32,537 bases of DNA from Acidimicrobiaceae bacterium. GTDB lineage: Bacteria > Actinomycetota > Acidimicrobiia > Acidimicrobiales > Bog-793. Shown here piece by piece: positions 15,505-23,328 of the stretch. Location of the stretch: NCBI GenBank assembly GCA_027306925.1, contig DAHUXW010000008.1, forward strand, positions 1 through 32,537, read 5' to 3'. The notes below the pieces were generated by a model. That model was not told the origin of the DNA, ran no database searches, and worked only from the letters and a program-made list of their open reading frames with translations. How positions within the stretch are numbered: position 1 is the stretch's first letter; the number at the start of each line of letters is the position of its first letter. A program made the translations under genes and the position numbers.

Positions 15505-17592
15505 ATGGAGCGCGCCGGAACGACCGGGCCCGCGGGGCCGGACGCCTCGCCCGTCGGTGCCGCGGCGCGGCCGCACGGCGTCGCCGAGGCGCGCAGCCTG
15601 TTCGACCGCGAGATCCTGCGCCAGGCGCTCGCCGGCGCGTTCAGGAAGCTCGACCCCCGCGTGCAGGTGCGCAACCCGGTGATGTTCGTCGTGCTCGTCG
15701 GCACCGCCGTCGTGGTCCTCGAGGCGATCCGGCACCCGGGGCGCTTCACGTGGTCGATCGCGATCTGGCTGCTGCTCACCGTCGTCTTCGCGAACTTCGC
15801 AGAGGCGATGGCCGAGGGGCGCGGCAGGGCCCAGGCCGACACGCTGCGCAGGATGCGCTCGGAGACCGAGGCGCGAAAGCTCGCAGCGGACGGCGGCGAG
15901 ACGCGGGTGGCCGCGGCCGAGCTCGCGAAGGGGGACCTCGTCGTGTGCGAGGCCGGCGACTTGATCCCGTCGGACGGCGACATCGTCGAGGGGATCGCCT
16001 CGGTCGACGAGTCCGCGATCACGGGGGAGTCCGCGCCGGTGATCCGCGAGTCCGGCGGCGACCGCTCCGCGGTGACCGGCGGCACGAAGGTCCTGTCGGA
16101 CCGGATCGTCGTGCGGATCACCGCCGAGCGCGGCCACACGTTCCTCGACCGGATGATCTCGCTCGTCGAGGGGGCGGACCGCCAGAAGACGCCGAACGAG
16201 ATCGCCCTCACGATCCTCCTCGCGGCCCTCACGATCGTCTTCCTGCCGGTCGTGGTGGTGCTCCAGCCGTTCGCCCGCTTCGCGGGGGCGTCGGTGTCCG
16301 TGGTCGTGCTCGTCTCGCTGCTCGTCTGCCTCATCCCGACGACGATCGGCGCGCTCCTCTCCGCCATCGGCATCGCCGGGATGGATCGGCTCGTGCAGCG
16401 CAACGTGCTCGCGATGAGCGGACGCGCGGTCGAGGCCGCGGGCGACGTCCAGACGCTGCTGCTCGACAAGACGGGCACGATCACGCTCGGGAACCGGATG
16501 GCCGCGTCGTTCATCCCGGTCCCGGGCCGGAGCGAGGAGGAGCTCGCTGACGCGGCCCAGCTCGCGTCGCTCGCGGACGAGACGCCGGAAGGCCGCTCGA
16601 TCGTGGTGCTCGCGAAGCAACGCTTCGACATCCGAGAGCGCGACCTCGGCGACGGCCACGAGTTCGTGCCGTTCTCGGCGCACACGCGCATGTCCGGGCT
16701 CGACGTCGGCGGCCGGTCGATTCGAAAGGGTGCGGCCGACTCGGTCCGGCGGTGGTCGGCCGACCAGGGAGGAGCGACGCCGGAGGGGCTCGACGAGCTC
16801 GTCGCGCGCGTCGCGCGCGCCGGGTCGACGCCGCTCGTCGTCGCCGACGGCCCGACCGTGCTCGGGGTGATCGAGCTGAAGGACGTCGTGAAGCAGGGCA
16901 TCCGCGAGAAGTTCGCCCAGATGCGCCAGATGGGGATCCGGACGGTCATGATCACGGGCGACAACCCGCTCACGGCCGCCGCGATCGCGGAGGAGGCGGG
17001 AGTCGACGACTACCTGGCCGAGGCGACTCCCGAGACGAAGATGGAGCTCATCCGCTCCGAGCAGGCGGGCGGGAAGCTCGTCGCGATGACGGGCGACGGG
17101 ACGAACGACGCGCCCGCGCTCGCGCAGGCCGACGTGGGCGTCGCGATGAACACGGGGACGACCGCGGCGAAAGAGGCCGGGAACATGGTCGACCTCGACT
17201 CGAACCCCACGAAGCTCATCGACATCGTCGAGATCGGCAAGCAGCTGCTCATCACGCGTGGGTCGCTCACGACGTTCTCGATCGCGAACGACGTCGCGAA
17301 GTACTTCGCGATCGTCCCCGCGCTCTTCGTCGCGACGTACCCGCAGCTGAAGGCCCTCGACATCATGCGGCTGCACAGCGCGCAGTCGGCGGTGATGTCG
17401 GCCGTGATCTTCAACGCGCTCGTGATCGTCGCGCTCATCCCGCTCGCGCTGCGCGGCGTGAAGTTCCGGGCGAGCGGCTCCGCGGCGATCCTCCGGCGGA
17501 ACGCGTTCGTCTACGGCGTCGGCGGGATCGTCGCCCCGTTCGTGTTCATCAAGCTCATCGACCTCGTCCTCACCGCGACCCACGCGTACTGA
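15505..17592 (+). CDS. kdpB: K+-transporting ATPase subunit KdpB (P-type ATPase)
   Basis: The 695-residue catalytic subunit couples ATP hydrolysis to K+ import. P-type hallmarks: the actuator TGES motif near residue 172, the phosphorylation loop DKTGT at about residue 322, and the hinge [10 protein letters not shown] near residue 529. A KdpB-specific helix region [18 protein letters not shown] lies just before DKTGT. The start ATG follows the kdpA stop directly; GGGAGG at 15490-15495 provides the ribosome site. The N-terminal 25 residues are Gly/Ala/Pro-rich and variable; the conserved sequence begins around residue 30 ([15 protein letters not shown]). Confidence 0.97.
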   Translation: MERAGTTGPAGPDASPVGAAARPHGVAEARSLFDREILRQALAGAFRKLDPRVQVRNPVMFVVLVGTAVVVLEAIRHPGRFTWSIAIWLLLTVVFANFAEAMAEGRGRAQADTLRRMRSETEARKLAADGGETRVAAAELAKGDLVVCEAGDLIPSDGDIVEGIASVDESAITGESAPVIRESGGDRSAVTGGTKVLSDRIVVRITAERGHTFLDRMISLVEGADRQKTPNEIALTILLAALTIVFLPVVVVLQPFARFAGASVSVVVLVSLLVCLIPTTIGALLSAIGIAGMDRLVQRNVLAMSGRAVEAAGDVQTLLLDKTGTITLGNRMAASFIPVPGRSEEELADAAQLASLADETPEGRSIVVLAKQRFDIRERDLGDGHEFVPFSAHTRMSGLDVGGRSIRKGAADSVRRWSADQGGATPEGLDELVARVARAGSTPLVVADGPTVLGVIELKDVVKQGIREKFAQMRQMGIRTVMITGDNPLTAAAIAEEAGVDDYLAEATPETKMELIRSEQAGGKLVAMTGDGTNDAPALAQADVGVAMNTGTTAAKEAGNMVDLDSNPTKLIDIVEIGKQLLITRGSLTTFSIANDVAKYFAIVPALFVATYPQLKALDIMRLHSAQSAVMSAVIFNALVIVALIPLALRGVKFRASGSAAILRRNAFVYGVGGIVAPFVFIKLIDLVLTATHAY

Positions 17593-17605
17593 TGGAGCGC
17601 ATGTG

Positions 17606-18202
17606 ATGCTCGTCCACCTCCGCCGGTCCCTCGTCATGGCCGTGACGTGCCTCGTGCTGTTCGGCTTCGTGTACGCGCTCGCCGGCACCGGAGTCGCTCA
17701 GCTCCTCTTCTCGCACCAGGCGAACGGTTCGCTCGGCCCCGACGGCTCGGCTCTCATCGGCCAGAGCTGGACGAGCCGCGCGTTCTTCCACGGTCGCCCG
17801 GACGACGCGGGCCCGTACGCGGCCAACCCGGGTTCGCACGTCCCAGGCGGCGACAACCCGCTCGTCGCGAACGGCGTCGCGGGCGGGTCCGGTGCGACGA
17901 ACCTCGGACCGCGCTCGAAGGTCCTCGTCGCGGACACGAGGGCGCTCGTCGCCTACTGGCACTCGATGGGCGTGAACCCGACGCCGGACCTCGTGGCGAC
18001 GTCTGCGAGCGGGTACGACCCTGACATCACCCCGCAGGACGCGCTCGTGCAGATCCCGATGGTCTCGCGCGCGACGGGCATCTCGCCGGCGCGCCTTCGC
18101 CGGCTCGTCGCCCGCGAGGCGCACGGGCCGCAGCTCGGCTTCCTCGGCAGCAGCACGGTGGACGTGCTCCAGCTGAACGAGGCGCTCGCGGCGCTTCGAT
18201 GA
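17606..18202 (+). CDS. kdpC: K+-transporting ATPase subunit KdpC
   Basis: This 198-residue protein has one N-terminal membrane helix (about residues 8-30) and an extracytoplasmic domain. It is thought to raise the nucleotide and K+ affinity of the Kdp pump. Family text is clear: IGQSWTSRAFFHGRP near residue 50, SGATNLGPRSKVL near 95, and YDPDITPQDALVQIPMVSRA near 135. The ATG at 17606 is chosen over the GTG at 17603 because GGAG at 17594-17597 is 8 nt away. The stop overlaps a further small ORF (ATGA at 18199-18202) rather than kdpD. Confidence 0.96.
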   Translation: MLVHLRRSLVMAVTCLVLFGFVYALAGTGVAQLLFSHQANGSLGPDGSALIGQSWTSRAFFHGRPDDAGPYAANPGSHVPGGDNPLVANGVAGGSGATNLGPRSKVLVADTRALVAYWHSMGVNPTPDLVATSASGYDPDITPQDALVQIPMVSRATGISPARLRRLVAREAHGPQLGFLGSSTVDVLQLNEALAALR

Positions 18203-18378
18203 CCGCCGGCGGCACGATGCCCGGAGGAGCGGGGGACGCGACCCACGCGCGCCGGAGCGCACGCCGGCTCTGCGACGCGGTGCCGCGCGGTCGTGTCGAG
18301 GCTACGCTCGGATCTCGCGGTGGACGGCTCGAGCTGCTCAATCCGCGCTACCGCTTCCAGCCGGGCGGCGACGTGTGA
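18199..18378 (+). CDS. 59-residue ORF of unknown function between kdpC and kdpE
   Basis: An ATGA overlap with the kdpC stop opens a 59-codon frame that ends 52 bp before kdpE. The product is basic, without a membrane helix. It starts MTAGGTMPGGAGDATHARRS and ends LNPRYRFQPGGDV. I do not recognise a family. It lies where kdpD would normally be. A faint likeness of the segment PRGRVEATLG to the start of the KdpD N-terminal domain (RGRLK-type strand) is too weak to call it a KdpD remnant. It may be a real small gene or a chance frame; the coupled overlap is the only positive evidence. Confidence 0.3.
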   Translation: MTAGGTMPGGAGDATHARRSARRLCDAVPRGRVEATLGSRGGRLELLNPRYRFQPGGDV

Positions 18379-18430
18379 CGCCCGGGCGCGTGCGCGCAAG
18401 GCGCCGGCGCCGCGTCGTGGGAGGCGGATC

Positions 18431-19150
18431 GTGGCTCGGGTGCTCGTGGTCGACGACGACCCGGCGCTGCGGCGCGTCCTGAGCCTCGGGCTCGGCGCGC
18501 GCGGCCACACGGTGCTCGGCGCGTCGGACGGCCGCCGCGCGCTCGCGGCGGCTGCCACGATCGCGATCGACGTCGTCCTGCTCGACCTCGGCCTGCCCGA
18601 CGTCGACGGGCTCGAGGTCTGCAGGCGGCTGCGCGAGACGGGCGACATCCCGGTCATCGTGCTCTCGGCCGACGCGGCCGAGGCGAGGAAGGTCGCGGCG
18701 CTCGACGGCGGCGCGGACGACTACGTCACGAAGCCGTTCGGCATGGACGAGCTCGACGCGCGGCTCCGGCTCGCCGCGCGCCACTTCGAGCGCCGGGCGT
18801 CCGCCGCGGACGCTGCGCCACTCGCGGTCGGACCCCTCACGATCGACGTCGAACGGCACGTCGCGACGATGCACGGCGAGGCGGTCGAGCTCACGCCGCG
18901 TGAGTTCGAGCTGCTCGCGTACCTAGCGTGCCACGCGGGCAAGGTCGTCACGCATCGGATGATCCTCGGCGACGTCTGGGGCCCGGCCTACGTGGGGGAG
19001 GCGCACTACCTGCGTGTCTACGTCCACCGGCTGCGGCGCGCACTCGGCGACGAGCGCGGCGCGTTCCTGCGCACGGAGCCGGGAGTCGGCTACGCGCTCG
19101 ACCCGGGAGGCTCCCCGGGCGCGTCGACCAGCTCCGCGTACTCGGGGTGA
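18431..19150 (+). CDS. kdpE: KdpE-type OmpR-family response regulator
   Basis: The product has 239 residues. The receiver domain (1-118) shows the acidic pocket VVDDD, the phospho-acceptor D52 in LLDLGLPD and the lysine K101 in VTKPFG. A winged-helix output domain (about 130-225) has LTPREFELLAYLACHAGKVV and YLRVYVHRLRRALGD. The GTG at 18431 is chosen because GGGAGG lies 6 nt upstream and the receiver strand starts there. It should activate kdp transcription when phosphorylated. No kdpD lies beside it, so its kinase must be elsewhere or another kinase serves it. The last 16 residues run past the usual end and overlap the GNAT gene on the other strand. Confidence 0.88.
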   Translation: MARVLVVDDDPALRRVLSLGLGARGHTVLGASDGRRALAAAATIAIDVVLLDLGLPDVDGLEVCRRLRETGDIPVIVLSADAAEARKVAALDGGADDYVTKPFGMDELDARLRLAARHFERRASAADAAPLAVGPLTIDVERHVATMHGEAVELTPREFELLAYLACHAGKVVTHRMILGDVWGPAYVGEAHYLRVYVHRLRRALGDERGAFLRTEPGVGYALDPGGSPGASTSSAYSG

Positions 19151-19416
19151 CGGTGGATGTAGGCGACGACGTACGGGCACACCGGCACGACACGCCGCCC
19201 GCTCGCGGCCACGTCGTTCAGCGCGGCGCGCACGACCCGCCCCGCCAGCCCGGAGCGCCGGCGCTCGGGAGCGACCTCGGTGTGCAGGATCGCGATCGCG
19301 CCGCGCTCGTGCTCGTAGTCCGCGACTGCGACGACGGCGCCGTCCACGCGCAGCTCGTAGCGATGCCGCTCCTCGTCGTGGAGCACATCCGGGTCCGTCG
19401 TCGACCGCACGGTCAC
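19090..19416 (-). CDS. Small GNAT-family N-acetyltransferase
   Basis: The product has 108 residues of the short GNAT type (YjdJ/COG2388-like). The acetyl-CoA loop region HTEVAPERRRSGLAGRVVRAAL is near residue 45. The substrate side VVPVCPYVVAYIHRHPEY near residue 80 matches the usual CPFV..yi..HPEY end of this subfamily. The substrate is unknown; members of this group are often single-domain proteins of uncertain role. The GTG at 19416 follows TAGACT by 6 nt, suggesting a leaderless message. It lies 49 bp downstream of the arylsulfotransferase-like gene on the same strand. It overlaps the kdpE 3' end by 61 bp in convergent orientation, so transcripts of the two would be antisense at their ends. 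Confidence 0.85.
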   Translation of the reverse strand: MTVRSTTDPDVLHDEERHRYELRVDGAVVAVADYEHERGAIAILHTEVAPERRRSGLAGRVVRAALNDVAASGRRVVPVCPYVVAYIHRHPEYAELVDAPGEPPGSSA

Positions 19417-19422
19417 GGCTCG

Positions 19423-19428
19423 AGTCTA
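19423..19428 (-). promoter_or_regulatory. -10 element of a leaderless GNAT promoter
   Basis: TAGACT on the minus strand (TANNNT form) ends 6 nt before the GTG at 19416, and no Shine-Dalgarno is seen. It lies in the 49-bp gap after the arylsulfotransferase-like gene and so would give the acetyltransferase its own transcript. Confidence 0.4.
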
Positions 19429-19465
19429 CGGAGCCGGGCCGCGGGCCGGACCTCCGGCGGACCGC

Positions 19466-21076
19466 TCAGATCGCGACGGCTCTCGACACGCCGAGTCGCT
19501 TCCCGTGGACGTCGAGCGCCGCGACCGCGACGTACTTCCCGGTCGTCCGCGCGGTCATCGCGGTCTCGAATCCGGCCTTCGCGAGGAGCGCGACCGGCTT
19601 CAGGCCCTGCGGAGTCCCGCCCCCGAGCACCTGCCAGTGCGCGACCTCGGTCGCGCCGTTCCAGCTCGCGTGGATCGCGACGCCGCCGACCGAGTCCTTC
19701 GCCGCGACGATCGTGGGCACGCTCGTCGGCCGTCCGACCCACGGCGAGCGAAACGCCCGGTAGGACTGGTCGTCGGTGGGGAAGCGGCCGTCGAGCAGGA
19801 CCGAGCCGTCCGGGCTGAACTCGGTGAAGTACGGCTCGTCTCCCCAGCCGACGAAGACGTGGCCGTTCGCGAGCACCTGCACGCTGCCCTCGTAGCCGGC
19901 GAGCAGCTGCGCCGGGTGGATGTACGCCTTGTCGAGCGTCGCGGTCATGTGCGTCTCGTCGACGTTCAGGACGAGGGCACGCGACGTGTTCTCGACCGCC
20001 GGGACCGCGCCGTCGTCGAAGACCGTGATCCGGCCGTTCCCGAGGCGGCGCGAGTGGTGCTGCCACTCGAAGTTCGCCCCCTGGCCGATCGTGAAGTCGC
20101 TGTTCTTGCCACCGAGCCGCCAGACGACCGCACCGGTCGAGCGGTCGACCTTGTAGAGGGTCCACGTGCTTCGCGACGACAGGAGCAGGTGGTCGTCGTC
20201 GTAGAGCGAGGCCGAGTTCACGTGGAAGTAGTCGAGCGCGCCCTTCGCCGGCTTCGAGTACGTCTCGGTGACCGGCACGTGGTCGAGGCTCCGCCACTCG
20301 TGGACGAGCTTGCCGGTCGCGACGTCGGTCTCCTGGACGACGCTGTCGAACACCTGGCCGTTCGCAGGACCTCCGATCGCGGATAGGTCGGCGGCGCGCG
20401 TCGCGTACGCGGTGACGATCGCGGTGCCCTGCGGCGTGAGGACGATCTCGTGGAGGTCGGCCTTGAGGCCGTTCGCCCCCTTGACCGTCGCGATCTGCTT
20501 GTACGTGGAGTCGAGGATCGCGACCTCGCCGTAGCCGATGCCGTTCTCGATCGCGCCCGTCCAGTACGTGAGGACGGGCTCCCCCCGGTACGTCTGGACC
20601 TGCAGGTCGGTCGCGAGCCCGGGCGTCGGGTGGAACCAGACGAGCTCGCCGAGGTGGTCGAGGATCATCGCGCCCTGCGCGCCGTCGCCCGCCGCGATCG
20701 CCTGCTTCGTGGTCATCGCACGGATGCCCGGCACCCGGCTCGGCGTGACGAAGATGTACCCAGAAGAGCCCCCCGCGTCGATGTCGACCATCTGGACGTG
20801 CGGCGGGTTGAGGTCCGGCCGGGTCTGGATCGTCCGGGTCGGCCGCGGCGCGACCGCCTGCGGCGCGGCCGGGGCCGCGGCGCTCGAGCCCCTGATCCCG
20901 TAGCCGGCGCCGCCCACCGCGCCGAGCACGACGGCGCCCGCAGCGCCCTTGCCCGCGAGGCCGAGGGCATGGCGACGCGAGACGCGCCGCCCTCCCCGCT
21001 CACCCTCGGTGGCGGCCCGACCCTCGTTCTCGCCACCCGGTCCGGTCTCGGGTCCTGGGCCCGCTCCTGCCCACAT
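19466..21076 (-). CDS. Tat-exported arylsulfotransferase (ASST)-family beta-propeller protein
   Basis: The product has 536 residues. The N-terminus carries a twin-arginine signal, VSRRHALGLAG followed by a hydrophobic Ala/Gly stretch (about residues 32-58). The mature part has the Arylsulfotran_2-type propeller: LNPPHVQMVDIDAGG near residue 90, then GLKADLHEIVLTPQGTAIVT, VQETDVATGKLVHEWRSLDHVP, DYFHVNSASLYDDDHLLLSSR, FEWQHHSRRLGNGRITVFDDG, and a C-terminal ASWNGATEVAHWQVLGGG beta-sandwich. The ATG at 21076 has GAGGAGG upstream. True ASSTs transfer sulfate between phenols. Whether this remote group keeps that chemistry is unproven, though several His residues that could serve are present. It is divergent from a paralogue at 21311, and a third broken relative lies at the right edge. 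Confidence 0.82.
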   Translation of the reverse strand: MWAGAGPGPETGPGGENEGRAATEGERGGRRVSRRHALGLAGKGAAGAVVLGAVGGAGYGIRGSSAAAPAAPQAVAPRPTRTIQTRPDLNPPHVQMVDIDAGGSSGYIFVTPSRVPGIRAMTTKQAIAAGDGAQGAMILDHLGELVWFHPTPGLATDLQVQTYRGEPVLTYWTGAIENGIGYGEVAILDSTYKQIATVKGANGLKADLHEIVLTPQGTAIVTAYATRAADLSAIGGPANGQVFDSVVQETDVATGKLVHEWRSLDHVPVTETYSKPAKGALDYFHVNSASLYDDDHLLLSSRSTWTLYKVDRSTGAVVWRLGGKNSDFTIGQGANFEWQHHSRRLGNGRITVFDDGAVPAVENTSRALVLNVDETHMTATLDKAYIHPAQLLAGYEGSVQVLANGHVFVGWGDEPYFTEFSPDGSVLLDGRFPTDDQSYRAFRSPWVGRPTSVPTIVAAKDSVGGVAIHASWNGATEVAHWQVLGGGTPQGLKPVALLAKAGFETAMTARTTGKYVAVAALDVHGKRLGVSRAVAI

Positions 21077-21172
21077 GTCGCCTCCTCGGTCGAACGTCTG
21101 CGATCGACCGTACGCGTCGCGCCTGGGAGCGAGGTTAAAGATCGGTGATGGTTCGGTTACGCGGGGTGCACG

Positions 21173-21200
21173 TTCACATGACGTCCCGGTCGCGTATCCT
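21173..21200 (+). promoter_or_regulatory. Candidate promoter of the second ASST-like gene
   Basis: TTCACA (21173-21178) and TATCCT (21195-21200) are separated by 16 bp, about 110 bp before the GTG at 21311. It is the best sigma-70-like pair in the 234-bp divergent gap. I saw no equally good promoter for the minus-strand gene. Confidence 0.35.
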
Positions 21201-21310
21201 CGGCACGTCCCGCACCCTCCCGCCCGGACGAACGCGCCTGCTCGGGGGCGCCACGTGCGACGTGACCGGTGCTGAAGTCGGGGCGCGCAGCGAGGGGGAA
21301 CGGCGAGACC

Positions 21311-23200
21311 GTGAGTGCCAGGCCGACCAGCAAGGTTCTGCGCAGGAGACCGCGCCGCGCGCTCGCGGTGCTCGCTGCCCTGGTCACCGGCTCCGTGGGC
21401 CTTGCCGGCTCGGCTGTGCTCGCGGCTCGACCGGCCGTCGCGCACGCGACGCGGGCAGCGGGCGCCGCGACCTTCGCGTCGCCCGGGTCGGCCGCGCCGA
21501 CGGGCACGGACCTCGCACCACCGGCCGGGTCGCACGCCGTGATCGCGTCGCCGGAGCCCGGCTCGCTGACCGCGTCGCCCACGACCCAGATCAGCCTGCT
21601 CGGAGTACGGCCCCCGGCGATCGGAACGGTGACCGTCATCGGGTCGCGCAGCGGACCGCACCCGGGTCGGATGCGCGCGTACTCGACCGGCGACGGCGCG
21701 AGCTTCCTGCCCGACCGTCCTTTCCTCGCCGGCGAGACCGTGACGGTTCAGACGCACCTTGCGATCGCGGGCGCGCCGTCCGGGACCTTCAGGTTCACCG
21801 TCGCCCGCGACCTTCCGCTGAGGATGAAGTCCACCAGGCCGCCGCTGAGGACGGACGTCTCGGGCGTCGACCACTTCGCCACCGCGCCGGGGCTCGACCC
21901 GCCGCACGTGACCGTGTCGCGCGACAGCGGCGGCAACGGCGACTTCTTCCTCGCGCCGAAGGGCACGACGGGCCACGCAGGACCGATGGTCGTGCGCGCG
22001 GACGGCACGCTCGTCTGGTTCGACCCACTGCGGCACAGCGAGGCCTTCGACCTGAACGTGCAGCGCTACCACGGTGCGCCCGTGCTCACGTGGTTCCAGG
22101 GCGAGGTCATCGACGGCCACGGTCAGGGCGTCGACATCATCGCGAACACCTCGTACAAGACGGTCGCGGTCGTGCGCGCGGGCAACGGCTACCAGGCCGA
22201 CCTCCACGACTTCCAGCTCACCGCGAGGGGCACGGCGCTCGTCACCGCGTTCCAGGCGACCCGCTGGAACACGTCGTCGATGGGCGGGCCGACCGACGGC
22301 ACCGCGCTCGACGGCATCGTGCAGGAGATCGACGTCGCGACCGGTCTCGTGATGTACCAGTGGGACAGCCTCGACCACGTGCCCGTCGCGAGCTCGCTCT
22401 TCGACGCGCCGAAGGGAGCGGGCCCGACGTACGACTACTTCCACATCAACTCGATCGACGCGCTGCCCAACGGCGACCTCATCGTCTCGGCACGCAACAC
22501 GAGCGCCGCGTACCTGGTCGACCCGGCCGACGCGGGGGGTGTCCTCTGGCAGCTCGGGGGCCGGCACAGCAGCTTCACGATGGGTCCGGGCTCGCAGTTC
22601 TGGTTCCAGCACGACGTCCGTGAGGTCGCGCCGAACGAGCTCACGATCTTCGACGACGCCGCCGCACCGGCGCGCGAGCCCGAGTCCCGGGCGATTCTCG
22701 TGCGCCTCGACCTCGTGCACCACAGCGCGACGCTCGTGCGCGCGGACCTGCCCCCGACGCCCCGGCTCGCGACCGCGCTCGGCAACGTCCAGACCGTGGG
22801 CGCGGGGAGCCTCGTCGTCGGGTGGGGGACGACCCCGTACTACTCGCAGTACAGCGCGTCCGGCGCCCTGCTCTACGACGCGTCGCTGCCGGTGGGCGAC
22901 GACTCGTACCGGGAGTACCGGTACGCGTGGCACGCGACGCCGACGACGAAGCCCGCTGTCGTGGTGTCCTCCGCTGCACCGGGCGCGGTCGTCCACGTGA
23001 GCTGGAACGGTGCGACCGACGTCGCGCGCTGGCAGGTGCTCGGCGGGACGAGCGCGGCGGCGCTCCTCCCGGAGGCGTCCGCGAACCACACGACATTCGA
23101 GACGGCGATCCCCGTCGCCCGAGCGTCCGGGTTCGTGGCGGTCGAGGCGCTCGACGCCGCCGGCAAGGTGATCGGTCGCTCGCCGACCGTGCGTGCCTGA
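21311..23200 (+). CDS. Secreted arylsulfotransferase (ASST)-family beta-propeller protein with N-terminal Ig-like domain
   Basis: The product has 629 residues. The signal region (RRRPRRALAVLAALVTGSVG, then AVLAARPAVAHA) suggests Sec export, with cleavage near residue 45. Residues about 75-175 look like an Ig-like domain (IASPEPGSLTASPTTQISL to GTFRFTVAR). The propeller then mirrors the Tat-exported paralogue: LDPPHVTVSRDSGG, YQADLHDFQLTARGTALVTA, VQEIDVATGLVMYQWDSLDH, DYFHINSIDALPNGDLIVSA, WFQHDVREVAPNELTIFDD and SWNGATDVARWQVLGG. The GTG at 21311 is preferred to the one at 21269 because a purine-rich GGCGAG lies just upstream and the signal peptide then starts normally. The substrate is unknown. 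Two direct repeats follow its stop. Confidence 0.82.
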   Translation: MSARPTSKVLRRRPRRALAVLAALVTGSVGLAGSAVLAARPAVAHATRAAGAATFASPGSAAPTGTDLAPPAGSHAVIASPEPGSLTASPTTQISLLGVRPPAIGTVTVIGSRSGPHPGRMRAYSTGDGASFLPDRPFLAGETVTVQTHLAIAGAPSGTFRFTVARDLPLRMKSTRPPLRTDVSGVDHFATAPGLDPPHVTVSRDSGGNGDFFLAPKGTTGHAGPMVVRADGTLVWFDPLRHSEAFDLNVQRYHGAPVLTWFQGEVIDGHGQGVDIIANTSYKTVAVVRAGNGYQADLHDFQLTARGTALVTAFQATRWNTSSMGGPTDGTALDGIVQEIDVATGLVMYQWDSLDHVPVASSLFDAPKGAGPTYDYFHINSIDALPNGDLIVSARNTSAAYLVDPADAGGVLWQLGGRHSSFTMGPGSQFWFQHDVREVAPNELTIFDDAAAPAREPESRAILVRLDLVHHSATLVRADLPPTPRLATALGNVQTVGAGSLVVGWGTTPYYSQYSASGALLYDASLPVGDDSYREYRYAWHATPTTKPAVVVSSAAPGAVVHVSWNGATDVARWQVLGGTSAAALLPEASANHTTFETAIPVARASGFVAVEALDAAGKVIGRSPTVRA

Positions 23201-23229
23201 GGGGGGTCGACCGCCTCGCTCGCCGGACG

Positions 23230-23319
23230 GACGGGGCCGGCGCGCGCCCGGCGGGCGGCTCGGCCTGAGCCCGGCAGACCTGCGCGATCTGACGGGGCCG
23301 GCGCGCGCCCGGCGGGCGG
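23230..23319. repeat. Two copies of a 29-bp GC-rich direct repeat
   Basis: An identical 29-mer beginning GACGGGGCCGGCGCGCGCCC occupies 23230-23258 and 23291-23319, with starts 61 bp apart. Each copy contains GCCGG and CCGGC arms around CGCGCGC and so can fold into a short hairpin. They fill the 128-bp gap between the convergent ASST-like and EAL genes, and may act as a doubled, bidirectional terminator (inference). Confidence 0.7.
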
Positions 23320-23328
23320 GGGCCGGGA

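Noticed and set aside
12838-17688. A 1616-codon open frame on the minus strand opposite the kdp operon
   Set aside because: It has no recognisable domain and a repetitive charged composition. kdpA, kdpB and the MFS pump on the other strand are unmistakable.
18293-18430. 46-residue upstream extension of KdpE
   Set aside because: The receiver domain begins at the GTG at 18431, which has a strong ribosome site. The extension is low-complexity Arg/Ala.
23230-23319. CRISPR-like repeat pair
   Set aside because: There are only two copies, with a GC-rich 32-bp spacer, no leader and no cas genes. A duplicated hairpin fits better.
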